Shown in pieces: positions 44,491 through 55,448 of a DNA stretch of 64,000 nt; the stretch's first letter is position 1; every line of letters starts with the position of its first letter. A program made the position numbers and the translations under genes. Origin of the DNA: Omphiscola glabra (lineage: Eukaryota; Mollusca; Gastropoda; Lymnaeidae); contig OZ024799.1 of assembly GCA_964017045.1 (NCBI GenBank), forward strand, positions 35,097,736 through 35,161,735, given 5' to 3'. Below the pieces are notes generated by a model. That model made no database searches. It saw nothing but the letters and a program-made list of their open reading frames with translations, and had not been told where the DNA came from.

Positions 44491-45612
44491 ATCAATTATT
44501 TTATCAAAAGCGTTTGTGTTTTCTTTTAATGTGCTACTTTTTTTACAATGTTTCCTGCATAACAGTTTAACAGAGGTTTAAAAAAAACATAGCCTTTATT
44601 TATTACGCCCCACCTATTTGCACAAATTTTTAAAAAATATATTTTTTTAATGATAGGATTATCTTTTCTACAAAAAAAATTTGTTCATACTAGTTTTAGA
44701 GATAATCTTATTCTAATTTGTTCAATTTTAAAGTAAATTATTTGTATTTGGTTTTTAAAATCAGAAGCTTTTTTAATTATATCTAACAGGCTATTTGTAA
44801 TATATCTGAAAAAAAATGTTATAGTGTTTTGAAATTAGAAATAAACATTTCAATCAACTGAATATTGGGAAATATTTACTTTATTTGCATACGATTTCCC
44901 TTAAATAAAATCACACATTAATAAATATATAATGTATTCTGTAAACAACTCATGTCTTCTTAAAATTGTTATGCCGTTATAATATACGATTTATAAAAAT
45001 GAGCAGTTTTCTAAACACCAAAAAATGTATACACCTGTCTAATTAACTTTTTTTTCGTTTTGACTCTAGTAAAATTTGGAAATATTTAGAAAAGGTAATC
45101 TAATTATTATAAGTTGTTGTTTTTTTCCATTTGCATTCAGCATATAAGATCATGTTTGCAGTGCTTTTTAGTGTTTGAACCCTTTGTAACTTTTTTTTTT
45201 AAAATTCATTTAATAATTAAGAAGCTACAAAATAAAGTAAAAATAAAATGAAAGCCATAATACAATTTTTAGTAATAAACTTTTTTTCTTCTTGAATAAT
45301 ACAAGCAGGTCAAGCACGTTTTGTTCCCTCCTTTATTTTCAATCTGTTGTGAAAGATGATAATTAAGTAAATATCCTCATCCCATCTTTAAATCCCTAAA
45401 ATATCCGAGGCACCCAGCAACGTAAGGGTTGCTGAGTGCGCACGATGGTTCTAAGGTTAAGTGACACCTACATTTTTAAACTGGGATCTCTTCCGTTGCT
45501 CTCCCATTAGGTGTAGAGTATTTGCAAACTACATTCAGATATGTTATAAAATGCATTCTTGTAATTTTAAATTATCAAACATTTTCTATGGACTATAAAG
45601 ATTTAATAGGAC
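44491..45612. other. Very AT-rich, no gene recognised
   Basis: Long AT-rich block with T-runs. No frames above background. Confidence 0.55.
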
Positions 45613-45930
45613 AGTGGTCGGCAGTTCGCGATTTACGTGCGGCTCTGTAGCGACCTGAGTCCGGCTCGGCCAGTCGGCCACAGATGGGTGTTGACTCCGA
45701 AAAACGTGGCTCTGTAGCGACCTGAGTCCGGCTCGGCCAGTCGGCCACAGATGGGTGTTGACTCCGAAAAACGTGGCTCTGTAGCGCCATGAGTCCGGCT
45801 CGGCCAGTCGGCCACAGATGGGTGTTGACTCCGAAAAACGTGGCTCTGTAGCGCCATGAGTCCGGCTCGGCCAGTCGGCCACAGATGGGTATTGACTCCG
45901 AAAAACGTGGTTCTTGACAAAGTTCTTGAG
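45613..45930. mobile_element. hAT-like end with 67-bp tandem repeats, 4 copies
   Basis: CAGTGGTCGGCAGTTCGCG followed by GTGCGGCTCTGTAG resembles a hAT terminus. The next 67-bp unit (CTGAGTCCGGCTCGGCCAGT, CGGCCACAGATGGGTGTTGA, CTCCGAAAAACGTGGCTCTG) is repeated with few changes. Because 67 is not divisible by three, frames rotate; the three minus-strand frames are artefacts. Confidence 0.75.
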
Positions 45931-46890
45931 AAGTAATAAGGCTCTCAAAATTTTGTTAATTGTCCTGCTGCTTATTTTTGGCTATTATTCAGTATATGTA
46001 TGACACTAGACACCATAATGCTTCCCACAAAACCTTAAAAGTGTCCTTTCCCGTTCAAAAAGTATAATAGAAACATTGTATTCAAGTAGAGTCAAATATA
46101 CACCTCTTGATTTTGAAAGAATAAAAAATGTTCTGGGGAGCAGACCCTTCCATTTATAAGATTCATCAGCGACCTCAATTTCCGCCCAACTTCACGATGA
46201 AAATAATCGCCGATTTTGGTATCGATAGATACACTGCCTAATGGAGCATCTATTACTGCCGCCATGCGCGGGCAAATATTTTGCCGTTCTCTCTTTCACA
46301 ATATAAACTCTACAGTTGTCCGAAAATGCCACACCTGTATATAAAGAAAAAGTGACACCTCGGTGGACCTGCCCTATCTCAACGCCACTAGCAGGTGCGT
46401 ATCTACTGTGTTTTTGTGTGAAGGGGCAAGATTCATTTTTACGCTGCCCCCCCCCCCCCCAAACTCTGAAACTGATTATTTGCAACCATTAAATATCATC
46501 AAAGACCACCCCCCCCCCCCGAAAATTGAAGTGCCCGTCCCGGGGGAAAATGTCTGAAAGAAACACTGGTTATGTGTCCCTATGTTAACTGTACCCAATG
46601 CCTAAAACGCCTGAATCCGACTAAGTATAATACCAAGAAAAATAAGAGTGCAAACACGTGATAATGTTCAAAGTCATAATCGCTGTGGTGGAGTCACAAT
46701 AAGACCAAAACGGAAAAATGTCTTTTGGCTAACAGATCCCAGGAGGTGGCTTCCTATCAAAGCATTGAAATTATAATTAAAGTATAGAGATTTATTGAAC
46801 CCAGACCCATAATACAGTGTGCTTACAATTCTATACATTAAATAACAGTGGCTGCATTTATAGTTAATTTTATTAAACGTCCGCTCTCCT
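45931..46890. other. No gene; two poly-C runs
   Basis: C-runs lie at about 46447-46460 and 46508-46519. The frame at 46192-46485 has no recognised domain. Confidence 0.5.
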
Positions 46891-46894
46891 GGGT

Positions 46895-47010
46895 TCTAAC
46901 TTCTCCTGAGTCCTAACTGCTCCTGGGTCATGAGTTCTTCTGGATCTTAACTTCTCCTGGGTCCTACCTTCTCCTGGGTCCTTATTTCTCCTGTATCTTA
47001 ACTTCCCCTA
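46895..47010. repeat. Short tandem repeat, ~17-18 bp, about 7 copies
   Basis: Unit TTCTCCTGGGTCCTAAC with variation in ATCTTAAC and CCTATAT. Confidence 0.85.
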
Positions 47011-47578
47011 GGTCCTATATTTTTGTTGTTTAAGTGTAGGCCTTTATTATTCTAGCTGTCACACATGCCATCACTGAGCTTGTTACCCCGCGTCATCAAA
47101 AATAAAATATCTCTGACTTATTGCTCGTTGATGACAATCCCCCAGTTGATGGCTTTCTAACAGATATAACCTTTCTTCTTCGCTCATTCTTTTCGACCTA
47201 ATATTTCAATTTAAGTTGGTAAAAAAAAAACACTAAATACAATGTATAGAATTTAGCCAATTAAATTTCCAATATCTCATAATAGTGAGTAGTAATGGAC
47301 AGTAAAATTAAATTATGCTTTGCGTCCTTTGCGTCCAAAATGTTGCCACCTTTATAATAAGGAAAAAAGTGCCGCCACGGGCGAAAAGCATCCCCCCCCC
47401 GACCCCACCTTTTCAACGCCACTGCAACACTAAGCTAGAACTACTAGGTTTCTAAGTAACCTCTTGTTAAAGTTATTTTAACAAAATTAATTGAATGCAT
47501 TTTTAGGGAAGATACAAAAGTGAAAAATGTCTCTGGCAGAACCCCACATTGAATCCACCAGTGCATACGGCTTACATC
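47011..47578. other. No gene recognised
   Basis: CAACGCCACTGCAAC near 47415-47429 could be another DNA-transposon end. No coding signal. Confidence 0.45.
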
Positions 47579-47586
47579 ATCTATGT

Positions 47587-47762
47587 CAGCGGTTCTCAAC
47601 CTTCCTAACGCCACGACCCTTTCGTAAAGTTCCTCATGTTGTGGTGACCCCCCAAAGACATAATTATTTTCGTTGTTACTTTATAACTGTAGAGTATATG
47701 TTTTTTCGGATGGTCTTAGGCGACCCCCAAAGGGGTCGCGACCCACAGGTTGAGAACCGCTG
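47587..47762 (+). mobile_element. SPIN-like hAT MITE, copy 5, best preserved
   Basis: Starts CAGCGGTTCTCAACCTTCCT and ends CACAGGTTGAGAACCGCTG. Between them are CCACGACCCTTTCG, GTTCCTCATGTTGTGGTGAC, ATTATTTTCGTTG, GATGGTCTTAGGCGACCCC and AAAGGGGTCGCGACCC. Flanks carry a perfect 8-bp duplication ATCTATGT (47579-47586 and 47763-47770). 176 bp, non-coding, so mobilised by a transposase encoded elsewhere. Confidence 0.95.
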
Positions 47763-47770
47763 ATCTATGT

Positions 47771-48300
47771 GCATGCTTAACAACTTGTTCGCCTCAATTA
47801 CATTCACGATTGAAAGAAACGCTATTCACACGCGCCACAGTACATTGACTATTCTTTATTTCTAAGTCACGAACTTTACATTATTTTGTCATGTTCCGTT
47901 GCGCATGAACGAGAAACAGGTATTGTATAGTTGTACTCGAGTTTAATTTTCATCTACTCTAATCCTTTGTTCGAAGTTGTATTGATAACTGAATACTTGA
48001 CGGAGTCTTACAATAATATTTCTAATGAAAAGTGGATAAGTCGATGTGATCGAAAATAATTAAGAATATATCCATTGTTCAAAATTGACTTTTATTCTAT
48101 AAATACCATAGAAATTATGAGTTCTTGGACCATTTTGTTGTTGCTGAGTTGTAATTAAATTACCTTAAGGAGTAAAAAAAAAATAATAAAAGTCATTTTT
48201 ATCAAGGTAAAAGAATAGGGAAAAACGATGTTGATAACTAATAAATGATACAACTTTAAAAATTCTTTGTTTGAAGTGAAATAATTCTGGGTGCACAATT
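47771..48300. other. No gene recognised
   Basis: AT-rich unique DNA. Confidence 0.55.
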
Positions 48301-48535
48301 CACTGGTTCTTAACTTGAGGTGACCGGCCCAACAGGAGGAAGTGGAAAAGGGCCGCAGTAGAACCAAAATGTTTTGTTTTTTTATCTGCTGCCGTTTCTG
48401 CTTGTTAATTTGCATATTTATTAGCAGAGCAGATGTTTCTGTGGTGTGTTTTCATTGCTCATTCCTTGCACTGGTGCAATTTGGAAAAGGGGGGGGGCGG
48501 CTTAAGCGCCGCCGTGAAAAGTTTGAGAAACCCTG
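48301..48535. mobile_element. hAT-like MITE with imperfect ends
   Basis: CACTGGTTCTTAACTTGAGG at the left and AAAAGTTTGAGAAACCCTG at the right form imperfect inverted repeats of the hAT CAGTGGTTCTCAAACT type. GGGCCGCAG and GCGGCTTAAGCGCCGCCG lie inside. No matching 8-bp duplication is seen. Confidence 0.6.
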
Positions 48536-49125
48536 TCCTAAAGTGTTACATCTAAGCACGTTTTTTGTATAATGCATGCGGCCATACATAAAGCTGAGTT
48601 AGATGATTGTCCCGATGCACCAGTGCCCTTCAACGAAACAATGGAGTCATCGACACGTTGACTCGTCCTGTCTGTTTATTTAAACTCTACTTTTATATGC
48701 GTTGATTTTGTCTCCAGTTGCCTTGAAATGGATTCTGAGGATTATTACTGATATCTCAAATTTGAAACGAAATAACTTTACAAAAAATAGGTTTCAGTTT
48801 TTGAATAATCCAACAAAACCGCTTTCCACACGTCAGACATCCCATCACGACATTCAAGTATTCATTGAGTGTGGATTGGCTTCTCATTCTCATTTTGAAA
48901 GTGTTTTAGCATTGCTCTCGGTTTCAAGTAAAGGCCATGACGCCACACTACAGCAACAGTCGGGGAGGGATTCCCAACCAAGGGTGGCCGCACTTCTAAC
49001 CGATACAATGTGGCATATCCACGGGTCGCGAAAAGTTATTATACATAGCGTTAAATTAAAAATAATACATACATTATTACTTTTGTAGAGGGAAGGAGAT
49101 TTAATAAAAACAATACTTAGGGTTG
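48536..49125. other. No gene recognised
   Basis: A 128-codon frame at 48702-49088 has no recognised domain; its complement is also open at 48890-49129. Confidence 0.45.
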
Positions 49126-49129
49126 TCAC

Positions 49130-49905
49130 ATATAGAACATTTTTGGAAGCCTTGTCCAGTGACAGTGCTGATTTGTTTGAAACCTCAAAGTTCTACTCAG
49201 TGCTCTGTTCTTGCTGTTATGAGCCGGAACTGCGTGTCGTGTCTTCGTAGCTCTCTAAAAAATGGGTGGGGGCGAGTTTCTGTTAATGCTGGAGCAGTGG
49301 ATTTTTGGACAAGCCCATTTTTTTATCTAGATCATCATGGAGAGCCTGGATAGGCGTCGTCGTTCCTCCAATGGTGACCAGTCCAGTGTTTCCAACATGC
49401 TGCATACACTTGAGGTGTTTCTGTAGCGGTTCAGGTGAAAGCGTGCCGCCCGTCGCTGGGCCGCCTCCAACCTGTCGATGCCCCTCTGGGTGAATGGGCC
49501 TCAGACTGAAGATGCATAATCTAAATGCGGTCGGACAAAGGCTTTATATGCTTTTTCTTATACACTGGACTTGCCTTAACCCTAGGGTCTTGTGTGCCTG
49601 GTTGCACACATTGTTAAATGCTCGCCCCAAAGGACCTCTCTATAAATGATAACACGAAGGAAACTGACTCAGGCAGCTCGTAAGGATGGTGTTGAGGGGC
49701 ACCACTTCTAAAGACGGACAGTGTCGGGCATTTGGCAGGATGAAATTCCATGTCCCAGCTCATCTCCCATTCAGCTAACTGGTGGAGGTCCTGTTGTAGC
49801 TGTTCAGAACTGTTGGTGATCGTCCTATACACCGCCGTTTCGTCTGCGAACAGTCCTGCTTGTGAGGTCAGTTTCTCGGGTAGGCCATTCATGTATGCTA
49901 GGAAC
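49130..49905 (-). pseudogene. LINE reverse transcriptase (CR1/Jockey-like), degraded
   Basis: Reading the minus strand from 49905: FLAYMNGLPEKLTSQAG and LFADETAVYR, the reverse transcriptase catalytic box with F-A-D-D changed to F-A-D-E. Then QQDLHQLAEWEMSWDMEFHP with AKC, the thumb region. After stops and shifts come EKAYKAFVRPHLDYASSV, DRLEAAQRRAARF and YRNTSSVCSMLETLDWSPLE with ERRR. The final block near 49215-49260 has a CGCAGTTCCGGCTCATA core shared with 11750-11785. The changed catalytic residue plus at least three breaks make it inactive. Fingers, palm start and endonuclease are missing. Confidence 0.85.
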
Positions 49906-50247
49906 CAACATTTATCAACTATACAGATAGTTAAAGATACATTAAACACGAACAAATATTTCTTTTGAAAACACATGTGTGCGTGGTGGATCCTCTTTTT
50001 AAATCATGTTTGCTAACTTCGCTTTTGTACGTGGCTGGCTTGCTTGCTGGCTGGGTGGGTGGCAAAAATCTTCCGACGACCTATCGAGCTGAAACTTGGC
50101 ATTTAAACTCGCTGCTAATGACCAAGCATTCTGTCAAAATGTCAGCCCCCATCCCTGAACCGAAACCCTCAAAAATCTGTTTTTCCTGTTTATCTGTGGG
50201 AAGATAAAATGACATTCCTTATAACTGTGCTAAATGAGATTTTTTTC
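49906..50247. other. No gene recognised
   Basis: Includes a TGGCTGGCTTGCTTGCTGGC low-complexity patch. No domain found. Confidence 0.45.
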
Positions 50248-50405
50248 TTTTCTTCTGCCTGACATAGTCGGTGACATAAATCTGCTGTGTAAAAGCGGGT
50301 GGATCATTAGACTACATATATAGTTCAGGGGCTTGATAAAATATGTGGTTGCATGCACAGGGGAAGGGGGGGAACTAATTGGGATTCTTATAAAGTGCTT
50401 TACTT
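50248..50405 (+). repeat. Dispersed repeat R, copy 2 (uninterrupted)
   Basis: Contains ATAAATCTGCTGTGTAAAAG, CGGGTGGATCATTA, TAGTTCAGGGGCTT and AACTAATTGGGATTCTTATA. It aligns with both flanks of copy B at 35.8 kb and shows that region without the insertion. Confidence 0.7.
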
Positions 50406-50862
50406 GTATGCATGTTTTTTTTTTCAAAATTTCACCCTACACCCACAAAATAAATTGCTCGATATAACATTTTAAAAAGGATTTATAAGAAAAACTCGTT
50501 TTTAAGGGTTGTTTATATTTATAACTTCCTGAAAAGATAAGAATCAAAATTAGATTTCCTTCCATATTTAGCATCAAAGCTGCGGAATTGAAATCTCAGC
50601 CTTAAACAATATCTAGAAAAAATTTCAATGCCACTTTTATTCTTATAACTTCTGGGATATGTAGAACCATTTTTTTGGATTTCCGTCTATATTTAGCGCT
50701 AGGGCTGAGGAAGTGAAATCTGAGCCCTAAATTGCATCCAGATTTGAGGTTACTAAAGTTCTACACGACAAACCCATCAGTACAATTATTAATCGAAGGA
50801 AGAAATTGTACCAGTTGCTCTAGTTGTTGAGGCAGGGCGAATTTAAAAAAATAAATAATAAT
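50406..50862. other. No gene recognised
   Basis: AT-rich. Two partly similar stretches near 50530-50620 and 50655-50740 both contain TTTAGC..GCTG..GAA..TGAAATCT, perhaps an old duplication. Confidence 0.45.
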
Positions 50863-52258
50863 TAGTGGTTAGCAAGCCCCGCCACATGCACCTCTTTGAT
50901 TGAATGAATGTGACTGTTCAAATGAATAAATGTTGCTCTTTGATTGAATGAATGTGGTTCTTCAAATGAATAAATGTTGCTCTTTGATTGAATGAATGTG
51001 GTTCTTCAAATGAATAAATGTTGCTCTTTGATTGAATGAATGTGACTCTTCAAATGAATAAATGTTGCTCTTTGAATGAATGAATGTGACTCTTCAAATG
51101 AATAAATGTTGCTCTTTGAATGAATGAATGTGACTCTTCACATGAATAAATGTTGATCTTTGATTGAATGAATGTGACTCTTCAAATGAATAAATGTTGC
51201 TCTTTGAATGAATGAATGAATGTGACTCTTCACATGAATAAATGTTGCTCTTTGAATGAATGAATGTGACTGTTCAAATGAATACATGTTGCTCTTTGAA
51301 TGAATGAATGAATGTGACTCTTCAAATGAATAAATGTTGCTCTTTGAATGAATGAATGTGACTGTTCAAATGAATAAATGTTGCTCTTTGAATGAATGAA
51401 TGTGACTCGTCAAATGAATAAATGTTGCTCTTTGAATGAATGAATGTGACTCGTCAAATGAATAAATGTTGCTCTTTGATTGAATGAATGAATGTGACTC
51501 TTCAAATGAATAAATGTTGCTCTTTGAATGAATGAATGTGACTCTTCAAATGAATAAATGTTGCTCTTTGAATGAATGAATGTGACTCTTCAAAAGATTA
51601 AATGTTGCTCTTTGAATGAATGAATTTGACTCTTCAAATGAATAAATATTGCTCTTTGAATGAATGAATGTGACTCGTCAAATGAATAAATATTGCTCTT
51701 TGAATGAATGAATGTGACTCGTCAAATGAATAAATGTTGCTCTTTGAATGAATGAATGTGACTCGTCAAATGAATAAATGTTGCTCTTTGAATGAATGAA
51801 TGTGACTCGTCAAATGAATAAATGTTGCTCTTTGATTGAATGAATGTGACTCTTCAAAAGATTAAATGTTGCTCTTTGAATGAATGAATTTGACTCTTCA
51901 AATGAATAAATATTGCTCTTTGAATGAATGAATGTGACTCTTCAAATGAATAAATATTGCTCTTTGAATGAATGAATGTGACTCGTCAAATGAATAAATG
52001 TTGCTCTTTGATTGAATGAATGTGACTCTTCAAAAGATTAAATGTTGCTCTTTGAATGAATGAATTTGACTCTTCAAATGAATAAATATTGCTCTTTGAA
52101 TGAATGAATGTGACTCTTCAAAAGATTAAATGTTGCTCTTTGATTGAATGAATGTGACTCTTCAAATGAATAGATGCGACTCTGAATGAATAAACATGGC
52201 TCTTTAAACAAATAAATACGGCTCTTTGAATGAATGAATGTGGCTCTTTTACCAACTA
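50863..52258. repeat. Minisatellite, 44 bp, about 29 copies, inside a hAT-like element
   Basis: Unit TTTGAATGAATGAATGTGAC, TCTTCAAATGAATAAATGTT and GCTC. Variants (ATTGAATG, TCGTCAAATG, AAAAGATTAAATG) recur in blocks, showing segmental duplication. The left border TAGTGGTTAGCAAGCCCC and right border GGCTCTTTTACCAACTA are roughly inverted, and GTGGCTCTTT-type sequence at the right edge resembles the hAT ends at 6440 and 45613. Confidence 0.92.
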
Positions 52259-52965
52259 AAGATATATTTTTAAATGCTAAACTTGAATGTGGTTTAGAGC
52301 CCTTTAAACAATGAGCCATTGCCTGCGGTTCACAAAATGCTTTTGTTAACATACATAGATATTATAATTGATCTTCCATTAAAAAAAATGTCATCACTCC
52401 CTGAATTAGCTGAATTCAATGTTCTATAAGTCGAGTCTATTTGACTATAGTTATTAGTCCTGTAACAAAAGGAACACATCCACCGTGGGTCGAATGGACC
52501 GCTCTTAGAAAATATTTTATTGGGCGTGGTCACCTGGACGTGCGTCATAAGAATGACAACCATTGAAAAAGGAACAGTTTATTGAGAAAAATAATGACCA
52601 CTGTAACCTCTGTTATGCTATGCCCCCACCCTCAACCGATATGTTTCTGCGTCAGATTAAATGTAGAGTTTCATGTTAGTGTTTTTTTTTTGAAGTCTAC
52701 ACAATGGCTATTTTCTGGAAGTCTTTTGTTTAGTCGATGACATCGATTGTTAATCGACATTCATGAGGTACAGCTATGAGATGATGCCCTGCAAGTATTC
52801 TCGGGGAAAAGGTCCCAGCTTGGGAACCAGGCAAGAGTGACCAACGAGGCGTATACCATTCTAACGTAGATTTGCCGGCCCGTCACTGATCACCAGTCAA
52901 TGTTGGTTCTGGGTAGGTTCTGGGTAGGTGGGGTCAAACTATTGAAACTTGCTTGATGGCAGCTG
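52259..52965. other. No gene recognised
   Basis: Unique sequence with a short TTGGTTCTGGGTAGG duplication near 52905-52930. Confidence 0.5.
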
Positions 52966-52969
52966 TTCA

Positions 52970-53190
52970 TTGCAAGACTAACAAAACTCAGTGCTTGTAA
53001 GGCTAGTTCATTATCAGATGTTAATAACTAAACAGTATTTGTAGGGCTATTTCATTATCAGATGTACCAAACTCAACAGTGTTTGCAGGGCTAGTTCATT
53101 ATCAGATGTACCAAACTCAACAGTGTTTGCAGGGCTATTTCATTATCAGATGTACCAAACTCAACAGTGTTTGTAGGGCTAGTTCATTAT
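52970..53190. repeat. Minisatellite, 44 bp, about 5 copies
   Basis: Unit ACTCAACAGTGTTTGCAGGG, CTAGTTCATTATCAGATGTA and CCAA. The first two copies are diverged. Confidence 0.93.
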
Positions 53191-53414
53191 AAGAAGAAGG
53201 CTAGAGCTAGAATCGTCTAAACTATCCTTGTCTGTATAGAAGGAAGAATGAATTATTATTTGTACAAATTGAGACTTTGTCTGTATTCATAACCATTACA
53301 TAAGAGCTACACATCTTCCCCCCCCCCTCGCACCCCCTTTAGCGCATGTAACAGACTAGAGTTTAATGTCTGGAAAGGAGGGGGTGGGGGATATAACATT
53401 TTTTCCGACTTGAT

Positions 53415-54290
53415 AAATCTGGAGCAAGTAATGGTTCATCTGGAGCAAGTAATGGTTCATCTGGAGCAAGTAATGGTTCATCTGGAGCAAGTAATGGTTC
53501 ATCTGGAGAAAGTAATGGTTCGTCTGGAGCAAGTAATGGTTCATCTGGAGCAAGTAATGGTTCATCTGGAGCTAGTAATGGTTCATCTGGAGCAAGTAAT
53601 GGTTCATCTGGAGCAAGTAATGGTTCATCTGGAGCAAGTAATGGTTCATCTGGAGCAAGTAATGGTTCATCTGGAGCAAGTAATGGTTCATCTGGAGCAA
53701 GTAATGGTTCATCTGGAGCAAGTAATGGTTCATCTGGAGCAAGTAATGGTTCATCTGGAGCAAGTAATGGTTCATCTGGAGAAAGTAATGGTTCGTCTGG
53801 AGCAAGTAATGGTTCATCTGGAGCAAGTAATGGTTCATCTGGAGCTAGTAATGGTTCATCTGGAGCAAGTAATGGTTCATCTGGAGCTAGTAATGGTTCA
53901 TCTGGAGCAAGTAATGGTTCATCTGGAGCAAGTAATGGTTCATCTGGAGCAAGTAATGGTTCATCTGGAGCAAGTAATGGTTCATCTGGAGCAAGTAAGG
54001 GTTCATCTGGAGCTAGTAATGGTTCATCTGGAGCAAGTAATGGTTCATCTGGAGAAAGTAATGGTTCATCTGATGAAAGTAATGGTTCATCTGGTGAAAG
54101 TAATGGTTCATCTGGTGAAAGTAATGGTTCATCTGGAGAAAGAAATGGTTCATCTGTAGAAAGTAATGTTTCATCTGTAGAAAGTAATGTTTCATCTGGA
54201 GAAAGTAATGGTTCGTCTGGAGAAAGCAATGGTTCATGTGTAGAAATAAATGGTTCATCCGGAGAAAGTAATGGTACATACGTTGAAAGT
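53415..54290. repeat. Minisatellite, 21 bp, about 42 copies
   Basis: Unit GGTTCATCTGGAGCAAGTAA plus T, with GAAAG and GCTAG variants. The right end is enriched in GAAAG units. Four of six frames stay open (plus: VMVHLEQ and GSSGASN; minus: PDEPLLA and MNHYLLQ), giving frames up to 288 codons. No upstream start context, signal or flanking coding sequence supports a real gene. Confidence 0.97.
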
Positions 54291-54774
54291 AATGCTACAC
54301 TAGTTATACATTCTAGTTGTTATTAGATGATTCGGAACAGAGTCTCTCTGTCTTACTTTTGTTTGTTGACCTGCTGTCTGCCGACCTCTCATTCTTAACT
54401 GAATTCTACAGCCCAACCCGCCCCCCGCCCTTTGGTCTTCCTGGAATTTTCCCCCCAGCATGCTACCAAAGTAATAGCCACGATCTTCTGTCTAATGTCG
54501 TCATCTCCGACTTTAGAAAAAAAGGCGGTCATTGATTTTACGTTGCTTATAATAAAAAAAGATATAAGTTTGTGTCACGGTAAACTTTGTCGATATTTTT
54601 TGGCTGTCAACATAAATGGTGTTTCTCTTAAAGGAATAGCTCAACATCATTTTCCTACAGCGTTGTGTTTTTTTTGTTGTTGTTTTATTTGTGTGGGATA
54701 TTCTTAAAAGATGATGTTAAATATCCTTACTGTGTAGGAATAATGTAATGTTAAAAATTTTATTCGTTTTTTTC
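54291..54774. other. No gene recognised
   Basis: Two overlapping frames at 54317-54707 have no domain. Confidence 0.45.
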
Positions 54775-54870
54775 TGTTTGTTCGCTGATGAAGGCTTCCT
54801 GCCGACAAGATCGCTGTTTTTTGTTGCGTTCCTTTTTTTCAGGTTTAACCTTACTTTGTTTTACTAATTT
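54775..54870 (+). repeat. Hammerhead-like motif and related tail
   Basis: CTGATGA..AGGCTTCCTGCC then GACAA instead of GAAAC (54785-54807). Followed by ACTTTGTTTTACTAATTTCC, like the tail seen at 24735. Confidence 0.4.
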
Positions 54871-55004
54871 CCTAATGTAAATGAAGCACATGTAGTTAAA
54901 CATTGAAGAAATTGTTTTATAGCATACGAACAAACTCTTGTATCAGGTTATGTTTTAAGCTATGGATAAAAGTAGGTTATCACATAGCGTCACAAATGTT
55001 ATTG

Positions 55005-55195
55005 TTCAGACTGACTATTTGAATATAAAACCTGGGATATGGTCAAGACTGACTATTTGAACAGGTCACCAGGGAGATAGTCAGAAGATGTTATTGTTCA
55101 GACTGACTATTTGAATAGATCACCAGGGAGATGGTAAGAAGATGTTATTGTTCAGACTGACTATTTAAATAGATCGTCAGGGAGATGATCAGAAG
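55005..55195. repeat. Minisatellite, 54 bp, 3-4 copies
   Basis: Unit CAGACTGACTATTTGAATAG, ATCACCAGGGAGATGGTCAG and AAGATGTTATTGTT. Confidence 0.92.
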
Positions 55196-55230
55196 GATTT
55201 GAAGACGATGTAATTCAAACTTCTCGTCTC

Positions 55231-55448
55231 CGGAAATTTATTTGAACGAAATTTCTTCGACGGAAAATTGATCGACGGAAATTTGATCGAACGGAAATTT
55301 GGTCGAATCTTTTTTTCAGTTCACGTGATAAAATTTTGCTTCAAATTTCTTTTTGGACGCATTATTTTGTTTCTATATATAGAATAGTGCGTTCAAATTT
55401 CCGTCGATCAATTCTCCGTCGACGAAATGTCTTTCAAACAAATTTCCG
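55231..55448. mobile_element. Foldback element, copy 2
   Basis: CGGAAATTT..GAAATTTCTTCGACGG..GATCGAACGGAAATTTGG mirrored by ATTTCCGTCGATC..CCGTCGACGAAATG..CAAATTTCCG around TCTATATATAGAATAG. It is shorter than copy 1 because the right inner arm is partly deleted. Confidence 0.87.

Noticed and set aside
48702..49088. 128-codon frame
   Set aside because: No recognisable domain, and the complementary strand is also open; not enough evidence.
53363..54229. 288-codon minus-strand frame and 249-codon plus-strand frame
   Set aside because: They lie wholly inside a 21-bp tandem array; four of six frames are open simply because the unit lacks stops in them.
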